In this document: one piece after another, positions 8,235 to 10,860 of the stretch
Layout of the letters: each line of letters opens with the position of its first letter
Position numbering within the stretch: position 1 is the stretch's first letter
Assembly: GCA_945888585.1 (NCBI GenBank)
Contig: CAMDAI010000027.1
Location: 1-10,860, forward strand
Length of the DNA: 10,860 nt
Origin: Rickettsia typhi
Lineage (GTDB): Bacteria > Pseudomonadota > Alphaproteobacteria > Rickettsiales > UBA1997
Direction of reading: 5' to 3'
The notes under the pieces: generated by a model
Seen by the model: only the letters and a program-made list of their open reading frames with translations
Told to the model about the DNA's origin: nothing
Databases searched by the model: none
Position numbers and translations under genes: made by a program

Positions 8235-8256
8235 CATATTGAAAAGTCCATAAAAT
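8226..8256 (+). promoter_or_regulatory. Possible inward promoter in left IR, antisense to the endonuclease
   Basis: A perfect -35-like TTGACA at 8226-8231 is followed by TAAAAT at 8251-8256 (19-nt spacing) or CATAAA at 8249-8254 (17-nt spacing). Transcription would run antisense into the endonuclease gene. Such matches arise by chance in AT-rich DNA; the only added support is that the other terminal repeat carries the same hexamer in the same place. Confidence 0.2.
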
Positions 8257-9177
8257 AATCATCCTCATCTAATTTAGTAAATTTTACATATTTTCTACCA
8301 TACCTTTCTAAGTCTGCCAATTCTACCTTAGCTTTATCAAGCACTCCTAACCTATTTCTAAAGTATTCTCCTATGAGGCTGTTGTTTTGAGGGGTATGCA
8401 ATGCTTTATCGCCGTCTTGTGCCACTGTCATTACAAAATAATGCCCGTCATCGGTAGTTACTGTAAAATGATGTGCCTTTTCAGGGAAAAATTTTCTCTT
8501 TACTATTTTTTGCGGAATAGGAATATAAGCTTGGTTACCGTCTCTCCCTTTTCTTTGACCCCAATTTAATCCTGATTTTTCATGAATAGAATTCTTTTTT
8601 TCGTTATATAATGGCAATTCGCAAGCATCGTTATCTGTGTTGATAGCTAAATTCTGTTCGGTCGCTCTGCCATCAGGCATAGAACGGATTTTTTAGTAAT
8701 GTAACTATCTCCTTCTTGATGAGTGCAGTAGATAGAATTGGCTGATATGGTATTATAGTATTCTAAACTTGAAACAGGGTCGCAAGCGGTTATAATCTCC
8801 CCTTGCTTGGTAAAAAAAGCATTTTGAGTATAATTTGCTGACCCTGTATAAGCTTTAATGGGAATATTATCTTTGCACCATACATAAAGTTTAGAGTGAA
8901 TATGTTTAAAATCATGGCTTACATAAGAACACTTAAAATTATTTTCTGCTTTCTGCATTATTTCTTGAAATAACTTATGGTCGGCCTCTCCAATACCAAC
9001 ACAAGGGGTCATTCCGACTATAAGCTCTATTTTAAGATTTAGACTTTTCTCTTTTAATACTTCTAAATGTCTTGTTGCCATACTGGAAGTTGCAAAGCCA
9101 CTGATAATTTTTAGTGTATTGCATTTATCCGCATCTGCAATTAAAACGCCTTCAAATAGTTTGTTCGATAAAATCAT
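8234..9177 (-). pseudogene. NgoFVII-family (PLD-superfamily) restriction endonuclease, split by a frameshift
   Basis: Two overlapping frames together give a protein of about 313 residues resembling R.NgoFVII, an endonuclease (GCSGC) with a phospholipase D-like catalytic N-terminal half and a B3-like DNA-binding C-terminal half. The first part (9177 down to about 8694) has IISGFATSSMATRHLE (24-39), LIVGMT, HSKLYVW (94-100; catalytic His94, Lys96) and GSANYTQNAF (112-121). The second part (8680-8234 from its first ATG) has KSGLNWGQR and NQAYIPIP, typical of the family's C-terminal half. The frames meet at a run of six A on the minus strand (8694-8689): one more A would join them as TKKIRSMPDG. 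As written, the first frame ends with a 12-residue unrelated tail. The gene overlaps the methyltransferase end by 26 nt. A 1-nt deletion, an assembly error or -1 slippage are all possible. Confidence 0.82.
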
Positions 9178-10231
9178 ATTCCAAATGCTCTTTATATTTC
9201 ATATTACTTTTACCAAAAGGATATTCTTGACCTTGAAGCGATTTAAAAACTGCTTCAAATATGATTTTACCTGCCAATGGCGGCACGGCCATGCCAATTT
9301 GTTTTCTCACGCTTTCTTTTGAACCGCTGAATATAAAATCATCTGGAAAGGTCTGTAGTCTTGCCCGCTCTCTATTAGTTAAAGCCCTATTTTCCTTATA
9401 ATGGTAAACATGCGTGCCACCTCCGCCACTTGCGGTAATGGTATAAGCAGGCTTATCTGCCACAAGCCTTTTATAAATTTGGCTTAGCTTAGCCCCCACT
9501 ACATTCAGCTTTAAATGCTCAGGAAGACTGGCATTAAAGGCATTTTCACCTTCTTTAATATGAGAAAGCCTTTCAACTACTACTGCCGATTGCTTGGTTA
9601 ATTCGTTATTCCACGCATTATCAGGTATATTAGAGAGAGCAGTTTTAACAGTATTATCAATAGTTATATAAGGTTCAAAAGAAGGAATTTTAAAATCATG
9701 TGGACAGTTCTTTTTAAATCCTACTATAAAAATCCTATTCCTTTTCTGCGGGATTCCATATTGATCCAGTTTGTATAAGTGAGGATATATTTTATACCCA
9801 CAATTTGAAAAATCATCTAAAATTATCTTTAAAGCTTTGCCATCGTTGGCATTTCTTAAGCCTGATACATTTTCAGCGATAAAAAACTCTGGCCGGAATT
9901 TTTCAAGGGCTTGAACGCAATAAGTATATAATGCCCCGAAACTTCCTTTTATTCCCTCTTGAGTTCCTACTACACTGAAATCATTGCATGGAAAACCAAA
10001 AGCAAGGGCATTTACTAGGGGTAAATCATCAAAAGATAGCTTCCTAATATCAGTATTGATTATTAAAGTGTCTTTTCCTGCTACATTTTTTTTATAAGTT
10101 TCGCAAGCATCTTTGTCGTAATCTACCGCCCAAGAGTGCTTAAGAGTTATACCTGTATTTCGTGCTAACTTTGCCCCTAAGGCTAAACCTCCAGCGCCGC
10201 AAAATAATTCACCTAATCTAAAATCTATCAT
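9152..10231 (-). CDS. DNA (cytosine-5-)-methyltransferase of an NgoFVII-like R-M system
   Basis: A 359-residue C5-cytosine methyltransferase protecting the sites of the neighbouring endonuclease. Motif I LFCGAGGLALG (9-19), motif IV FGFPCNDFSVVG with catalytic Cys82, motif VI AENVSGLRN (119-127), motif VIII QKRNRIFIVG (162-171), a recognition region between about 172 and 285 containing PAYTITASGGGGTHVY (261-276), motif IX NRERARLQTFPDDF (286-299) and motif X QIGMAVPP (311-318) are all intact. The start at 10231 is supported by GGAG at 10239-10236, 4 nt upstream, the clearest ribosome binding site in the window. That ATG overlaps, as ATGA, the stop of the transposase tail. Target GCSGC is inferred from the partner only. 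With the endonuclease broken, it may act as a solitary methyltransferase. Confidence 0.94.
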   Translation of the reverse strand: MIDFRLGELFCGAGGLALGAKLARNTGITLKHSWAVDYDKDACETYKKNVAGKDTLIINTDIRKLSFDDLPLVNALAFGFPCNDFSVVGTQEGIKGSFGALYTYCVQALEKFRPEFFIAENVSGLRNANDGKALKIILDDFSNCGYKIYPHLYKLDQYGIPQKRNRIFIVGFKKNCPHDFKIPSFEPYITIDNTVKTALSNIPDNAWNNELTKQSAVVVERLSHIKEGENAFNASLPEHLKLNVVGAKLSQIYKRLVADKPAYTITASGGGGTHVYHYKENRALTNRERARLQTFPDDFIFSGSKESVRKQIGMAVPPLAGKIIFEAVFKSLQGQEYPFGKSNMKYKEHLEYDFIEQTI

Positions 10232-10544
10232 CTTACTCCGTTCTTAATTAATAAATCAAACATTTGCTTATTTTTCCTATTATTATACTTGAAGTACACT
10301 CTTGAATATAACTATCAAGATGTTTTATGCGTGCCATTTGGTCGGCATCATTCATAGCTTCTCTTATTTTCATTTGCATACACCACGCTGTGTCTTTGTT
10401 TACGTTTAATTGTCTTGCTAATTCTCTTGAACTCATACCTTTCTTTACATTGGTAATAATTGCTATTGCTAAGAACCATTTCTTAAGCTCAATATGTGTA
10501 CCCTCAAATATAGTACCTACTTTAACAGAATAAAGATTTGTCAA
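10228..10544 (-). pseudogene. IS1595-family transposase remnant lacking zinc ribbon and catalytic core
   Basis: Residues read from 10544 (YSVKVGTIFEGTHIELKKWF, then KKGMSSRELARQLNVNKDTAW and KIREAM) match the middle of IS1595/ISXO2-type transposases: the end of the zinc-ribbon region and the helix-turn-helix. The match stops near 10350; the text then runs into ARIKHLDSYIQE and, one frame over, VYFKYNNRKNKQMFDLLIKN (about 10299 to the TGA at 10230-10228), which fits the family's C terminus (FxFRYNNRK..xxFDLL). So the first about 80 codons and the whole DDE-type core have been deleted, and a 1-nt shift near 10297-10301 breaks the rest. The frame is closed upstream by the TAA at 10550-10548; the TTG at 10544 is not a genuine start. 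No active transposase can be made. Confidence 0.82.
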
Positions 10545-10558
10545 GAATTATTTGTCAA
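10529..10558 (-). promoter_or_regulatory. Possible inward promoter in right IR driving the R-M cargo
   Basis: Within the right terminal repeat the minus strand has a perfect TTGACA at 10558-10553 followed, 18 nt later, by TTTATT at 10534-10529 (4 of 6 to the -10 consensus). TTGACAAAT is repeated 14 nt further in (10544-10536). A terminal-repeat promoter for the transposase is common in insertion sequences; here it would transcribe the remnant, the methyltransferase, the endonuclease and possibly hisD. Motif match only. Confidence 0.3.
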
Positions 10559-10860
10559 AAATTGGGGCATTGGGATTAATTTTTATAAAACTTCCAATTT
10601 TAATTCCCAACTCTTCAGATAATCCACCGTTGATTTCTAAAACTTTAGTAATTTTATGTTCTGAAGAAATTATATCCAGAGACTCTGGAATAGCATTATG
10701 CTTGATTGAAACAATTTTATTATTTTTATCGATAAAAAGCATATCAAGTGAAATCTTAGTATTTTTCATCCACATCGCAATTACCTGCTCTTTTTCAAAT
10801 TCAAAAAGCATTCCATAATTATTAGGAAGATCCGTAACAAACATCAAACCTAACTCTTTT
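10548..10860 (-). CDS. DUF192 family protein, 5' part beyond window, C terminus altered by IS insertion
   Basis: DUF192 proteins are small, often exported, and of unknown function. The frame is open to the window edge (first full codon at 10859), giving 103 residues of the C-terminal part: ELGLMF, NNYGMLFEF, the signature MWMKNTKISLDMLFID, then IVSIKHNAIPESL and VLEINGGLSEELGIKIGSF. The signal sequence expected at the N terminus is outside the window. The last nine residues (PNAPIFDK after KIN counts eight, then stop) are encoded by the terminal repeat of the adjacent IS element; without the insertion the protein would end ...GSFIKIN, typical of the family. It was the gene immediately before hisD in the ancestral operon. 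Confidence 0.92.
   Translation of the reverse strand, partial: KELGLMFVTDLPNNYGMLFEFEKEQVIAMWMKNTKISLDMLFIDKNNKIVSIKHNAIPESLDIISSEHKITKVLEINGGLSEELGIKIGSFIKINPNAPIFDK
10550..10574 (-). repeat. Right terminal inverted repeat of the IS1595-type element
   Basis: Reads inward on the minus strand from 10574 as CCCAATGYCCCARTTTTTGA then CAAAT, with Y as C and R as A in this copy; 23 of 25 positions match the left repeat at 8210-8234. It is translated as the C-terminal extension of DUF192, whose present stop codon (10550-10548) straddles its inner end. Confidence 0.9.
10575..10582. repeat. Target-site duplication (right copy), ATTAATTT
   Basis: Perfect copy of 8202-8209, directly next to the outer end of the right terminal repeat. 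It lies inside the last codons of DUF192 (minus strand AAA-ATT-AAT, Lys-Ile-Asn), so insertion took place exactly between the final sense codon and the original stop. Confidence 0.88.

Larger units (their letters stand above)
8210..10574 (-). mobile_element. IS1595-family element carrying an NgoFVII-like R-M system as cargo
   Basis: A 2365-bp unit bounded by 25-bp inverted repeats and an 8-bp target duplication. On the minus strand it holds, in order, a doubly truncated IS1595 transposase, a C5-methyltransferase and a PLD-type restriction endonuclease with a frameshift. Removing the element and one duplication copy restores DUF192 ending ...KIN-TAA five nucleotides before hisD, a natural operon junction, which strongly supports the boundaries. 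IS1595 elements with passenger genes are known (transporter IS); an R-M cargo in this arrangement is one I do not recall. Because the transposase lacks its catalytic core, the copy is non-autonomous and would need an intact relative in trans. The region looks less AT-rich than the neighbouring operon, by eye only. Confidence 0.85.

Noticed and set aside
8387..8569. Short plus-strand open frames opposite the endonuclease and other minus-strand genes
   Set aside because: They are shadows of well-supported genes and show no recognisable protein features.
10248..10544. A stand-alone 98-residue helix-turn-helix regulator (for example an R-M controller)
   Set aside because: The sequence fits the middle of IS1595 transposases (GTIFEGTHIELKKW...KDTAW...KIREAM), begins at a TTG inside the element end, and its last residues are out of frame with the real tail.
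8209..10575. Inversion or duplication of the DUF192 3' end as the cause of the inverted repeat
   Set aside because: The similarity stops at the IR edge, where an 8-bp direct repeat begins on both sides, which transposition explains better; the DUF192 extension is a consequence of the insertion.
1..10860. Avoidance of GCGC as a sign of an active HinP1I-like system
   Set aside because: At least four GCGC sites were seen by eye (677, 3722, 5234, 10194), not clearly below the handful expected at this base composition; the window is too short.

Overview
The window is AT-rich DNA from a Gram-negative bacterium. It carries BamD (outer-membrane assembly), MnmE and biosynthetic genes for arginine, histidine and biotin. 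The composition and gene set suggest an AT-rich alphaproteobacterium, possibly a Rickettsiales- or Holosporales-like lineage that kept amino-acid and cofactor synthesis. This placement is an inference; no rRNA or other marker is present to fix it.

Layout. (1) 1-765 (+): 3' three quarters of argC. (2) 774-2535 (+): a compact type II restriction-modification pair, a C5-cytosine methyltransferase overlapping by 11 nt an endonuclease that closely resembles R.HinP1I (G^CGC). It sits between argC and mnmE. (3) 2579-3892 (+): mnmE, complete. (4) 3993-4820 (+): a stand-alone GIY-YIG nuclease-family protein with an unusual Asp in the second signature motif. (5) 4906-8193 (-): a tight operon hisD-bamD-bioA. 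(6) 8210-10574 (-): a second restriction-modification pair of the NgoFVII type, in which the PLD-family endonuclease is split by a frameshift, together with a remnant of an IS1595-family transposase. (7) 10548-10860 (-): 3' end of a DUF192 gene.

The main discovery is that region 6 is a complete transposition unit. It has 25-bp terminal inverted repeats (23/25 matching; 8210-8234 and 10550-10574) flanked by a perfect 8-bp direct repeat ATTAATTT (8202-8209 and 10575-10582). Removing the 2365-bp element plus one repeat restores a DUF192 gene ending ...FIKIN-stop, 5 nt before the hisD start. The ancestral operon was therefore DUF192-hisD-bamD-bioA. The element thus looks like an IS1595-type insertion sequence carrying an R-M system as cargo. 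Its own transposase has lost the N-terminal part and the catalytic core, and its last codons now overlap the methyltransferase start.

The window thus holds three nuclease-related accessory loci scattered among housekeeping genes. The HinP1I-like system looks intact. The NgoFVII-like one probably keeps only its methyltransferase unless the frameshift is bypassed. No RNA genes, CRISPR arrays or convincing terminators were found, and no gene-free stretch exceeds 300 bases.
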